Assembly (NCBI GenBank): GCA_008360955.1
Contig: LUCM01000819.1
Coordinates: 92,629 to 156,628 of the forward strand
Reading direction: 5' to 3'
Length of the DNA stretch: 64,000 nucleotides
DNA from: Fasciolopsis buskii
Taxonomy: Eukaryota; Platyhelminthes; Trematoda; Plagiorchiida; Fasciolidae
The notes under the pieces were generated by a model. It saw only the letters and a list, made by a program, of their open reading frames with translations. It did not search any database and was not told where the DNA came from. Numbering within the stretch: the first letter of the stretch is position 1; the number at the start of each line of letters is the position of its first letter. Of this stretch, positions 1 to 11,109 are shown one piece after another. A program made the translations under genes and the position numbers.

Positions 1-167
1 AAGAACTGACGGATAAGTTATTTCGCGAAAAATCACAACAAACTGGAGCGTAGGTTTGACCAGATGGCTTGAGGATTTGCGCAAAATATGTAGTATGAAG
101 GTCATGGAAAACACCGATTTCATACTACTCACGAGTATTTTTGAGCTCTATACAACAAATCAGAACA

Positions 168-173
168 TTTATT
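168..173 (-). promoter_or_regulatory. polyadenylation signal of the ASB-like gene
   Basis: The minus strand reads AATAAA about 35 bases past the TAG stop at 208-210. This is the expected place for a canonical cleavage and polyadenylation signal and supports the 3' end of the SOCS-box gene. Confidence 0.6.
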
Positions 174-207
174 TGACTCTCAGGAGGTTAGACACCATCG
201 ATGCGTT

Positions 208-473
208 CTATCTAGTTTTGTTTTCTATGAACCAGCAATGTTTCCCTGACAATTTATAATTTACCCGGAATGGAAACACCAAATAAATCTGCATTGTACC
301 AGCTATGAGATACTGAACATACTTATGGATATCCACTCTTGTCGGCCATAGATCCGAGTACATCAGAAAGTCTTTCAGTTCGTCACACAGTGGAAGGGAT
401 TCCACCAGTTTGGAGTAATTCTGGACGCTTTGTTTGGAATTCCCTGTCGTTTGTTGATCGCGAGGCTTTAAAT
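208..473 (-). CDS. ASB-like gene, exon 4 (end of SOCS box, C-terminus)
   Basis: The exon follows a textbook acceptor (a run of seven T, then ATTTTCAAG) in the required phase 1. It encodes a polar insert of about 25 residues, then KLVESLPLCDELKDFLMY, which resembles the LPLP-type Cullin-box end of the SOCS domain. A tail of about 45 residues follows and ends ENKTR-stop. Confidence 0.75.
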
Positions 474-3400
474 CTTGAAAATAAAAAAATCACTTGTTGC
501 ATGGAAGTTACCAAGTTGCGTACATGCACGAACACTCGTAAATGTACTGGTTCTCGGACAATTGATTACTGTTCTGTAAAATGTAGGAACATGCTCATCA
601 ATAATGCTTCTGATCTTGAATCGTCAGACTAATTATATTTTATCGCACGTGATTACCACGTCTATATATTCAATACATTGACCAACTGACTAGACCGTTC
701 ATATCCCTGCTTAGTCTCTTCCCTACGAAAAGCTACATATAGACCGCTTTATCTAACGCTCAGTCAGTGATCAACGAAACGGCCAAGCGTACTCACAATT
801 ATTTTCACTAGTCGAGTCCGATAACGTCGCAAAGCGCTTCTGTTTGTGAGTTAGCACATCGGACGACCCTAACTCGCTCGTCTACCTTGGCATTTAAGCA
901 GTCTGTCAATCCACCAGCCCATGAAATTCCTCGTTAAGTGTCTTTTGAACTAGGCGAATGAAACCAGCTTATTTTTCAGGTGACTTACCGTAAAGTTTCA
1001 CTAGGGTTTTACGAACTTGGAAACGACACAATCGCTTCAGAGTCGGTGGTCGAGGCACTCGGTATGTGATACCCGCTTCCGTTAATTGTTCTGTCAGTGT
1101 GTGAAATGCCCAAACGCTGACCAACAATCGATAAATTGGTTCATAAGGAGTAAGCGTGTATATCTCATTATTTATGTTAGTCACTAATTGGTCCAAACAC
1201 CGGGGGTATTCAGTGCACTGTTCGTCATGGTAAGGAATGGTCTGAGATTTTGGTCTAGGAATTGGCCAGAACCAGCGTGGAGTATCCAATGGCCACGAGG
1301 CAGTCCAGAAATTCCAAGAGCAATTTGTTTCCCAAGACACGCAAAGTTCGAGAAGCAACCCAAACGGAATTCGACACTCGAGATTTTGTTCCTGGCCTGT
1401 TTGCCAACGAAAAATAGCCTTGTTCATGGACCTAGCAGACCCAATCTCCTGATGAAAACGAATTATTAAAAAATAAGAACGTGATTAGGCAAATACCAGG
1501 ACATAACGATAATTTTACTTACTGCAGTCTTTTGAATCAATGCTTTTTGTCCGCAAAATCCTAAAACATGAACTCATCTGACTTAATTATTTCTCCGAAG
1601 TTCGTTTTTACAAATTCTACATTTTATGCAGCTTTGAATTCTAAGGGTCGGCTCGTAACAAGCATTGTGAAAAATGGCCACAAGCAACAGTGTATAAAAA
1701 AATGCAAGGGGATGATTAGTTCTGAGGCTGCTGGAAATAGCCGAAATCCTAAAGGCGAGATTAGTTGCAATAATCCGCAAAAACAGTATGAATAAGGTGC
1801 TAAGCCATCCGACAGATCGCGGTTCCACTCTCAACAACACCTACATGATTTGAACGAACAATGAAAGAACATTTTATCTATCTAAGTATCGCAAAAGATT
1901 CTACAGTAATGTATAAATCAAGGAAATATAGGTAAATGTTCTCCTCCATCAGCAAAGCTCGCTTACGAGGAGTCTACTAGACTAGATGGGCTGTCTTCGT
2001 CGTTTTCAAACATTCACATTAACATTATTATCGGAGCCCATCCCGAGGAGGAACTAATTTCGAGTCAGTGAAAACCTACACCACAAACCCCTGCCAGATC
2101 TTATGGTGAACATTATGAAGGAACGGGCTTTGTAGGCAGGGCCTTAAACCTTACGCGGTGTTATCGCACACACATCGGGTGTTACCCGCGGAATACACAG
2201 GCGTGGGCAGTAAGACAGTTTCTGAGCTAATCAGGGTATCATTGACCACATTTCAAGCCTTCTGACTGTCTCAATCTCTTTCTCCCTCGGTTTAAAGACA
2301 GAGCATAACTCGGACAACCCTGTAATCAACACGGACTGGTTGTCACAGAAGTCCATTTCTTGCAAATCATTTTCTATTCTCTAAATGATATATAGAGTCA
2401 GCTGTAGCGGAAGATGGATTTGATCCTCCGGATCACTTGTTTAACAGAACACTGGCGGTCCAGCGTGGTTGCCATACGGATGTTCCTCACACACGTTTCG
2501 CGCGCACGCTCTTGTCAAGTATATTCAACCAAATACCACCCCGACTGTCTTTTCCCTGTATCTGTCGAGTGCCTGGTTTATCAGTACTACAGTCGTACAG
2601 AGCCGAGAAAGGGTAACGTAAAAGTGATCACAACCGTTAAGGGCAAGCAAACGGAATAGGAGATCCGCGTTCAAACAAGCGGTCTTACACACCTGACCAT
2701 AAATTAGGTTCGGTGGAAGGATGAAACCAGTGACATTGCCTTATTTGAACGTAATTAAATTACTTCTCCCCTGGTAAATTCGAGTGTTATGAGGCCACGT
2801 TTTACTGGAAATTATTTGCAGTATAGCGCTAGCACTCAAATCACCGCCAAAAGCCTCAGAAGCACTGCAATCCAGCAAAAACAGTGCGCATTTTGCGCGC
2901 CAGACCTGGAACGCGAATCGAGTACGGGCCATTGTGGGCCTGGCCTTGTAGTTACTGACCTAACCGTGTTGCTTGCATACGGTTCGTTGTACTACATGCA
3001 ATAGAATCTATTAGTCACCGGTTTTGCGCGACCACGGATCGCGGATATGCTACAACCGCCTTTCTGTGTAGATAGCGTCATCAGCCGGAGTAAGATGAAG
3101 ACCGATAATATGACCTAAAACTTGTTTGTCCCAGATACAAATATCAAGTCGGACGCGACAGATGTGTTCTGATGATAGATTCCTAACAATAACGAAATAT
3201 GGGAATATGGCATACCCATTTTCTTTAGTGGCTAACCAGGTGTGGCTATTATAAGATGAATAATTTCATTTTTCTTCTTTATCGATCTCTATGAATGCTC
3301 TCATCTTCCGCTTTGTTTCTTTTTCGATTAAACGCACCACGAGTAAGCATCCCAAGTTCACCTCAGTTGAATACATAGAATTAAACGGGAGAGCCGATAT

Positions 3401-6400
3401 TCTGATTTATTTGTAATTTTTGGCTAATAATAACCATGATGTCTAGGGTTTTCTATTTCAAACGTGAAACTTTAAATGAAAGGCATTGGAAATAATTCCG
3501 CTAATGGAATTCCAACCCATGTTTATCGCAGATCGATTAATTTTGTCCCGTGTGCCGAGCACCGATAGCGTTCACATTGCAGAATAAATCACATCATCGC
3601 GGACAACCAGATGATGGTCTTTTGTTGTCACATCGATAGAGCGAAGTGGGCCATTATGGGTTTTTCAGCCAGCTTATTTCGAAGCTTCGTACGAAGAACA
3701 TTTTCCTATTACTAGGCCTCACTAAACTTATCGGCGTTCCATAACTTCAGAAGGTGGATTAGTTATTTGACCTCGAGTCATACGGGACCAGGTTTGTACC
3801 CGATCGCAGTTACTGACACTTATTTTGTTCCTGTCTGTGATTCTTCTACTGTTATTCCTTCTTTCATCGCAGGTGTTGCAAAAATAACTTAAGGAAGCTA
3901 AGTGTACACATCGGTATTCCATTCAGCACGACACATGGTTTGCTAGCCGACAGTGGGGAAACCACTAAGCATGTTCAATTAAGATTCCATGACGTGTGAC
4001 TGGAGTTAATGGATGAAAGTTTGGCAATGGAAAGTGGCTCCCGATTAGATGACTACATTGTGCACAGCAAGGGCACTCAAGTTCTTATTGTTTGGTTGAT
4101 TATTTGGCACCGCCTGGACACACAGTGCACAAAATTTGATAATTTGCTCTGTCCATATCGACTGCCTTCCCTTGTGTCGCTGCATCACCAACGTTGTAAA
4201 GTTGACTGAAACAATGCAATCATTTTGCAGATGATTTAAATTTTATTTGGTGCAGTTCACTGTTGTGTTCCATTGTCTTTTCCCAGGACTGTGAAACAGA
4301 AATATTTACTTGTGCCCTCTAAAACCGGTCCCATCACAAATCATTGAGTGGTAAAATATGCCTATCAAGTTAATTTTTACAAGTAGTTTCGCGTGAGCTC
4401 ATGTTTTATTATAGTAATAGCAGAAATATACCTTCCATTAGCTTCATACTCGTCAAAACATAAGGTTGGCTCCATCTGATCTTGATTTGGTTCTCTGGGG
4501 CAAATTTCAGTACAAAAGGCAGCCCATAATACGGTTTAGAATCAAGCTGATCCCAAGGAATGGTAGTCATAAACGGTTAGAATGGAACAGACAGCATCTG
4601 CTGCGTGTGTAGAATCGACCAGTCGTGGTGCTTTCCAAATGAATGTCGCAAAGATAAAGGAGGATTGTTTGCATTTGTTTAGCAATGCAGAAGCGTCAGT
4701 GCGAAATTATTCTTGGCTTGCAGTTTGAGAGCTATTGAATACCAAGATGTTCTTCGAGTTTATGCTCACGCTGCAGCGTGAATTACCCAAAAAAGAAGAG
4801 TCACTTAACACCAGAACGACAAGAAAAATTTGCATGGGCACGATGACTAGGTGCCCGTGGGGAAACCAACCGTCATATCGCAAGGAAGAAATACTGCACA
4901 AAAACCAATTTGAGATCATTAAAGGTTTCAGAGTGTGATCATTTCAACGGAATCATGTCTGACTCTACAACTGCTAAAAAGAAACATATTTTTGAAACTG
5001 CAGTCAACAACTCACAGAAATAAGTCCACTGGATTGGGTTACCGCAGTTTGAGGCCAAATCAACCAGTAGAATGGTCTACCTAGGTAACTATCTGGTTGA
5101 TAGGATTTTCGTGATCGTTTCCACAATAGGTAGAACACGGAAGGAACATTTGCTCTTACGAGATAGTGAATCGGACACTTCCCGTCGCCATCCAGGATGT
5201 CTGAATTCCATGAGTAAGGAGGATCGAGCAGTAGTTTGATGCACTTTTCTGCAGCTGCCATCGACGCAACCTAAGTAAACAAGGACGTGCAAAGTAAGAT
5301 ACTCCAATGAAGTGCTGAAACAGTCGAGAAAAGATTGCGCCATACTGTACGTAATGCGAAAATAATTATTCATCAGAAATACGGTGTTGCTGGTGAAGCT
5401 GATTACTACCCGACGCTTCGGTTACCAAGGCAAACCACTCACAGATTGGTTTTAATTGTAAACTGTTTTGCAAAAGGTTATTCTTGGCAGTCGAGGAGTC
5501 GGATCATTAGCAGTTCCACTGATAACGCTGTTTTTGATAAACATATGCTTCCATATAAATAACATGTGATTTTGGTGTCACGAAATCGAGCGCATCCCCA
5601 AAATACTTCGTCAACAATGGACCGGTCAACATCCAATCGGCAAGTATTTTGTCGACGTCACGCAAAGACAAGGCCGCACACTCCACACTCCAGCACAGTT
5701 ATGGTGTGTCTATAAGCCAATCGTTTCATCCTACGCTGCTTCCCACGAATTAATGACGGAGAACGCTGCTAGCCCAACAATCAATCGGCCACAGACCCAA
5801 ATTCATTTGTTACATTGGCCAGTCAACACTAATGGAACACGTGAGCATATATTCAGTTTTCTACCTACAGAACCTATTGACTTTTGGCTTAACCTGATTA
5901 CAGGTTCCACAATTTCTTGTGTTTGATTACCCATTACGAAATAAACCATTGCTGTCACTAGTTTGTGAAGTTCCAAAGGCTTGTGCACTGCCCAAATTTG
6001 GAAAGTATACTCATATAGGCGCGTATAGCCATGATCACATGACCAAAAGCTAACTCGTCACCCAAGCATGTGTTGATCAACTCAGAAATCAGCCAGCACA
6101 TCACCACGACTACGGTGACACAGGCTTAAAGTTTGGAAAGGTTCATGAGGGCTTGTTAACTAAACTTCGACGGATACGTGAACTATTGGATCCTGCATGT
6201 TCTAACACATTTACGGGAGGTGTAACATCTGTGCAGACAGAAAATGAGCAGTCAATTCTGCAACAGACACATACACGACTTTTCAGAGATCAACCAGATC
6301 GTCAGACACTGAAAGCTGGTCATCAGTTGTGTTCGACCTGTGTAATAGAAATTGTTAAACAGTCTAGTAAGGAACATTTACACATATGTACAAATCAGCA

Positions 6401-8453
6401 AAACAAAAAACGACCAGCCGGGAAGTGGGGACGAAGACAAATGAAGTTTTGGCTGATGGAACCAAAGGCGATATCGAAATATTACGGTCAAATTACGGAT
6501 TATGACGATGCATTAAAACAAGATGTCCACCATGCTTTGCTAATTAAGAAAAGAATTGCATCTAGTTCTCGTCTTTTCGTGCAACCATCATAATTTTCAT
6601 GCAAATGTATATTACTGGAAACAAGTAACATGTGCGTACAGATTGGCTACAAGATAATCTTCGCTCTATTCCTGTAGTATCAATTTATCTATCGTGCAAA
6701 AGCAACAGTAAGATCAGGTTTACATAACAAGGCGTGCAGAGCTATTACCCACCACCGATTCACGCGTTGGTCCGAAGGCGACATCACTACGCCCAATAGA
6801 AACGCTGCACTTTGATTAAACACAGGTCTAGTCGTACAAAATTAAACCTTGTTGAGGTTATATCGTCACTGTTTTGTGGCTGAAAGTAATGCCTTTCACA
6901 TCAACGTCATCCACGAATGTAGTAAATTGGGAGTATTGTCACAGGATACCACTATTGTATCGTAAAATCGCTGAGAGCCGCACCTAAAGGTCTCACTGTG
7001 CCGTATATCAGCTTTTCCTGTGGGATTTTAAATTGTTTCCAGAAAGGAAAAATAAATGAATTTGACAACAATCGAGCACCCAGAAGATGAATCACTGATA
7101 AGATGTTTTACGGCTGGTCCGGCGTCATGAGATAGAAGATAATTATAATTCTGAAGATTTGTTATATCCCACTAGAGGTAGTTTCCGGGAGCGAGGTTTT
7201 AAGAAGTAAAAATCTTCAAATTTCCTGTCCGTGTCTATGTAATTGCGACTGAAATTTCAAAATATGTCCTCTACAACGTGTAAGTTCGAGTCCTAAGGGG
7301 GTAAATTGGCCGTCAAGTTTCGCTTACACAGTTGCGAGTGTGAACGCATTGGAAACAGTGTCAGGTCGAACGCCTCTTGTCTTTACCAGGACTTTGTAAC
7401 CTCTAACTAAAATTGCTTTGCAGGCAAGTCGTAAACAATGATTTGCTTCAGTTATGTACTGGAAAGTTTAGTTAATCCGAATATTTTTCTGATATATATT
7501 ACTCGTTAATTTCACACAAGTATTAGCGATATTTCGGAGTGGGTATACCAAATTACCACTGAGGCTCAGAGCATCAGCAGACCAGCAACAGTTAGAGTGG
7601 TACTCAACCACAGTAGGTCGCCAGAACATAAAATAAATCGAATTTACAATAAACTGAACGTTTCTGCTCGGACTTGATGCTTAATTGTGTCAGAACGGAA
7701 GGCTTTATATTACTTATTATTGGTGATATGGTGACCTACGTGGGTGTGATGCATTCACGGTTAACCGCTGTGAAGCCCTAGTACGTCCACTTTGCCTACT
7801 CTCTCGCTCGTGTTTCGCAGCTCAAATTCGGTTTCTATACAGTGTCTCTTATCATGGTCAGTAAAAATTTAGCGGTCAACAGGATCATATGCATTGATAC
7901 ATCCGAAAACAATTCAAGAACGAGAGAATATAAAATGTTGTTTAATTGGTTCATGAAGTTATGATTTGATAACTACCCGACGTAAAAGTGTCACTATCAC
8001 ATGGAATACATCCTCGACGTAAAGTTTTGGGAGAAATTCGTTATATTTAACTTACCTTATCATTTTTAAGGGTGCCATCTCGTAGTTAGTAATGAGCAAT
8101 AACGATCAAATGATGTGAAGCTGATCCACACAAGTATGAAATTCTAGAGTGGCAAATCGTAATTAGCTATCAGTGGTTGCCAAATTGTGTTGTTGCATGC
8201 TTCGATAACACGTGTATTTTCACATATTTTATCATAAAACAATGAACGAACTCACATGCAACAAACTCTGGTAACGTCGATCCCATATGTAGCCCACGTC
8301 AAAAGAAGTGTGCTGTTGAATCCAGCGACCCTCAGATCGATTTTGCTCTGGGCTCAGTTTCGGATTGAACAACAAAGGGGCAATTTTTTCCGCCTCGTCA
8401 CGAAACACAGCATCGTGGATTTCTACTAAGGTACACTCATCAACGACAGCCAT
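208..8453 (-). CDS. ankyrin-repeat and SOCS-box protein (ASB-like), four exons
   Basis: Four exons (8453-8256, 5270-5016, 1448-989, 473-208) join without a frame break into 392 residues. Introns 1 and 2 are phase 0 and intron 3 is phase 1. Donors are GTGAGT, GTGAGT and GTAAGT, and each acceptor ends in AG. The junction of exons 1 and 2 makes an ankyrin unit (SLLHVASMAAAEKCIKLLL), followed by a second (DGDGKCPIHYLV). The C-terminus carries an Elongin-BC box (PPTLKRLCRFQVRKTL) and, about 30 residues later, a Cullin-box-like LPLCDELKDFLMY. By family knowledge, ASB proteins recruit substrates to Cullin-5/Elongin-BC ubiquitin ligases in the cytosol. The start ATG has A at -3 and G at +4. Only two ankyrin repeats are visible, fewer than in most family members, so an upstream exon could be missing. 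The fold assignment rests on motifs I read by eye. Confidence 0.8.
474..988 (-). other. ASB-like gene, intron 3
   Basis: This intron of 515 bases splits the SOCS box. Its donor is GTAAGT and its acceptor has a strong polypyrimidine tract. I see no feature inside it; open frames across it are reverse images of exon 4. Confidence 0.7.
989..1448 (-). CDS. ASB-like gene, exon 3 (linker and Elongin-BC box)
   Basis: This 460-base exon enters in phase 0 after a T-rich tract and CATCAG, and leaves in phase 1 at TACG before GTAAGT. The first 120 or so residues are rich in Trp, Pro and Leu and match nothing I recognise. The end carries PRPPTLKRLCRFQVRKTL, the LCR-type BC box that opens a SOCS box. Confidence 0.78.
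1449..5015 (-). other. ASB-like gene, intron 2
   Basis: This intron of about 3.6 kb holds several short open frames on both strands. One minus-strand frame at 2741-2932 sits behind a CCAG acceptor in a compatible phase, but it has no donor that keeps the frame, so I leave it out of the gene. No repeat or RNA gene is recognised here. Confidence 0.55.
5016..5270 (-). CDS. ASB-like gene, exon 2 (ankyrin repeats)
   Basis: This 255-base exon (85 codons, phase 0 at both ends) is bounded by a TTACTTAG acceptor and a GTGAGT donor. It completes the first ankyrin repeat (VASMAAAEKCIKLLL) and holds a second with CPIH in place of the consensus TPLH. The rest, through WLIWPQTAV, is helical-looking but does not match a clear third repeat. 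Confidence 0.78.
5271..8255 (-). other. ASB-like gene, intron 1
   Basis: This intron of about 3.0 kb lies between two phase-0 splice sites. Apart from the plus-strand open frame at 6153-6593, I see only short unassigned frames and AT-rich unique sequence. Confidence 0.6.
6153..6593 (+). CDS. unassigned open frame inside ASB-like intron 1
   Basis: A plus-strand frame of 146 residues starts at a TTG rather than an ATG and lies opposite the host gene. It contains QLCSTCVIEIV, with a Cys pair, and a basic stretch NKKRPAGKWGRR. I do not recognise a family. It could be a chance frame, a nested gene or a decayed repeat. There is no ATG near the start and no obvious splice signal. Confidence 0.15.
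   Translation: MLTKLRRIRELLDPACSNTFTGGVTSVQTENEQSILQQTHTRLFRDQPDRQTLKAGHQLCSTCVIEIVKQSSKEHLHICTNQQNKKRPAGKWGRRQMKFWLMEPKAISKYYGQITDYDDALKQDVHHALLIKKRIASSSRLFVQPS
8256..8453 (-). CDS. ASB-like gene, exon 1 (N-terminus)
   Basis: This exon encodes 66 residues beginning MAVVDECTLVEIHDAVF. It ends at histidine of SLLH, directly before a GTGAGT donor, in phase 0. The last residues are the start of an ankyrin helix pair that continues in exon 2. The frame stays open upstream of the ATG for about a dozen codons, so translation could begin in an earlier exon. I chose this ATG for its good Kozak context. Confidence 0.72.
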
Positions 8454-10435
8454 AATGACGTGGATGCTGACACGCGGTTGGAAATATCGGTTTCAATCCA
8501 ATTCTAAATCAATTCAGCTTTCATGGTGTCCTGTAAATACCGAAGCTTTAGAAACGTCAAGAGTTTAAGATAATCATTAGTAAGCATAGAGACATTAGAA
8601 ACTCTATTACGATTTCCGAGTCACCTCGCCAACATTAAAGAAGAACACAGCAGTGTTTCAGAAATTTTCCTAGTCAGGAATCTCAAAGATTTTTACGAGC
8701 TATTGCCAACAATCTTCCGATTTACTTTCGCTATTTACATTGACTTACGCATACCGCTAACAAGCGTAGTCTGTACATGGCTGAAAAATCAAGTGACTTT
8801 GGTATTTCAATTCTCACAAAAGCACATCAATCTGGATAAAAAGAACACTGACCAATGATAATGTGCGTAAATAGCCAGGTACAATAGCGTGAAACATGGA
8901 GCATAGTAGTAACAGTAGATTTCAGATATGAGCTTTCATGATTTCATAAAACATTTACCACAACCATTGGTAAGATTTTCATAACAAACCGAAAGAAATA
9001 TCTGATTCACGTGATTGTTTAAGTTTAATCTTTGGATGTGACTTGATTCACGTCGGCTTTCACTGTCAAGAGTGATGCCAAAAACCCATAATTGAGGGTA
9101 ATTGAACTACGACTGTTGCTTAAGAGATCAAATGAAACCCACCGTAAACAAACTTGAAATTAATCGCAGATATTTCTGTCTTATCTTGGCTTGAACACGT
9201 ATTTGAGAAGCTCAAGTGAAAATTTTGTGTCCCAAAGGTCTTCGTCAGGAGATCTGCCATAGAAACTGATTTAATAGCGTGATGTATTCCTACCACTACA
9301 CACATAAAGACCCAAAGGCTCCACTTCGTTTAATCCGAGCATTTCAACTCAACCAAATATTGTTGTACCTTTACGTGACAGTTGATGATAGGTATCGCTG
9401 ACCATCCAGGAGTCATACTAGGAAACTCACAATCATACTGATAACCCTTAAGTTTGACTGGTTCTTTACGACAGGGGTGACCGGTAATCTAATCGCTTTA
9501 AAATCCCTATCATCATTTCATTTTCAGTTTAACGAACATAAATCTCGATAAAGCAGGCACACTGCCGCTCCCCTTCTGACTAAATACCACAAAAATTTGC
9601 GCTTGGATTGCGCGATGGGAAGACACATGCGAGAGACGAATAACGACCATCGATTATTGGATCGAGGAATTCGGTCTTTCGTTATTCAAGCATGACTGTC
9701 AAACACGCGCTTAAAACGCAGGTCTAGAGTCGATAAGGCTCATTGGATTGCGATAAGAATGCACCATAACAGAAGTTCGGCGAACGTCTCACGAATCTTC
9801 TGGTAGAACCGTCTTACTGATCTGGTGCTCGTAAATGGCATCTTCAAAGGTTAAGGCCAGTGAGAAGTTAGGATCTGACAAATATCGAAATTTCTGAATA
9901 CAAACGATGAAGCTAATCTCTGCTTGCAATGTTTCTGAGCGTTGGCGATTTTCGTGTTGATTACAAGTGACCTTAAATGAACAGTGCTGTCAGATCAATA
10001 AAGTAGAACTTAGCCATGTACTGATGACTGGCCTTTACTTGCAATCAAAGTTTGCAGTCCTGGACCACATTTCGATCATTCCAATATTGGAAAGGTACCG
10101 ACTATTTGGGCAAGTAGTTTGTTTCGCCGTGTGACGTGCGATTGGTGACAGTCATTCGACTCCTATGTTCCCGTTTGTTTACCACGCAACTCAGAATACG
10201 ACAATATCAGAGAGAACAAGAATAGCGTTTAGTGATTCTATTCGTTGATTCAGTGGATACATACAGAAAGAGACGGAAAAATATCTATCACACATCCAAC
10301 GAACAATAAAAGCTGTGTTGTTTCATCTTCGGGATTCACGCCTCACTGCCTTGTGGATGCGACTGTTTAACCAAAAGCTCCGCGGTATTATTAGAAGCGA
10401 CTTCGCGTCGTTTGCCCGAGTACCTCCAGTACACG
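8454..10435. other. intergenic, nothing recognised
   Basis: This AT-rich sequence is upstream of the ASB-like start codon. It should contain the promoter or an upstream exon, but I can identify neither. Open frames are below about 70 codons and mutually inconsistent. Confidence 0.5.
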
Positions 10436-10693
10436 TTATATAGAGAACCTACCTAACTTCCGTCCTACTGATAGAGAACAAGATGTCGAAAAAATGCAGC
10501 CCATTAGATTTGTTTGATGGCAAATACGTTGAGAGAGGAAGAAATAATTTGCGGCTACTGCTAACTTAGCTCCAATGTCCGCACACTCAGTCAGATAGGA
10601 TAACAAGCTGTCCTGCGTAGAACTCTTCAAATTTTTAAGCGATGTATCCTGCTTCTCCAAAATGCGCATAAAATACCTCGCTTCCATGATCAC
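10436..10693 (-). CDS. unassigned open frame, possible first exon
   Basis: A minus-strand frame of about 83 residues from MEARYFMRILEKQDTSLKNL is helical-looking and charged. It includes SSTQDSLLSYLTECADIGAKL and runs into a plausible GTAGGT donor near its end (phase 1). That phase does not match the ASB-like exon downstream, so it would belong to another gene. I do not recognise the family, and a chance frame remains possible. Confidence 0.22.
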   Translation of the reverse strand: MIMEARYFMRILEKQDTSLKNLKSSTQDSLLSYLTECADIGAKLAVAANYFFLSQRICHQTNLMGCIFSTSCSLSVGRKLGRFSI

Positions 10694-11109
10694 TCATCGT
10701 AGCCCAGACAAAGCCTCATTCTCTGCCTTCACTCTTTTTGTATCTGAAGATCAGATTTCGACCACTCGTGATCAGGCTGGCGTTGATATAACTCTGATCA
10801 CCATAACCGTACATGCAATGGTAGACCTGGTCCCAGTCAACAATCGTTTGCATGTAGTTATGTACATTTCAATACTAGTCACTTGAAGCGTCTTGCTTGT
10901 TTCGTTGTAGCTGCGTACGACCTTACTGATTACAGTCTTGAGACAAAAGGTGAGTTCTACAACGGTTTATCTTGACCACTCCAAAACTTACGTCCATTGA
11001 TCGTTGCGGTCGTAGCTGGTGACTTTGAGGCCCAACTTAGCTTGTTAGCTGACACGGAATGGCACACCGCAGGCCAATTTTTCTGTTCTAGCCGATCAGA
11101 TCGACAAAG

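Noticed and set aside
339..632. 97-residue plus-strand open frame
   Set aside because: It overlaps the reverse strand of the well-supported final SOCS-box exon and matches nothing.
2741..2932. Extra ankyrin exon in the ASB-like gene
   Set aside because: It has an acceptor-like CCAG but no donor that keeps the frame between exons 2 and 3, which already join in phase without it.
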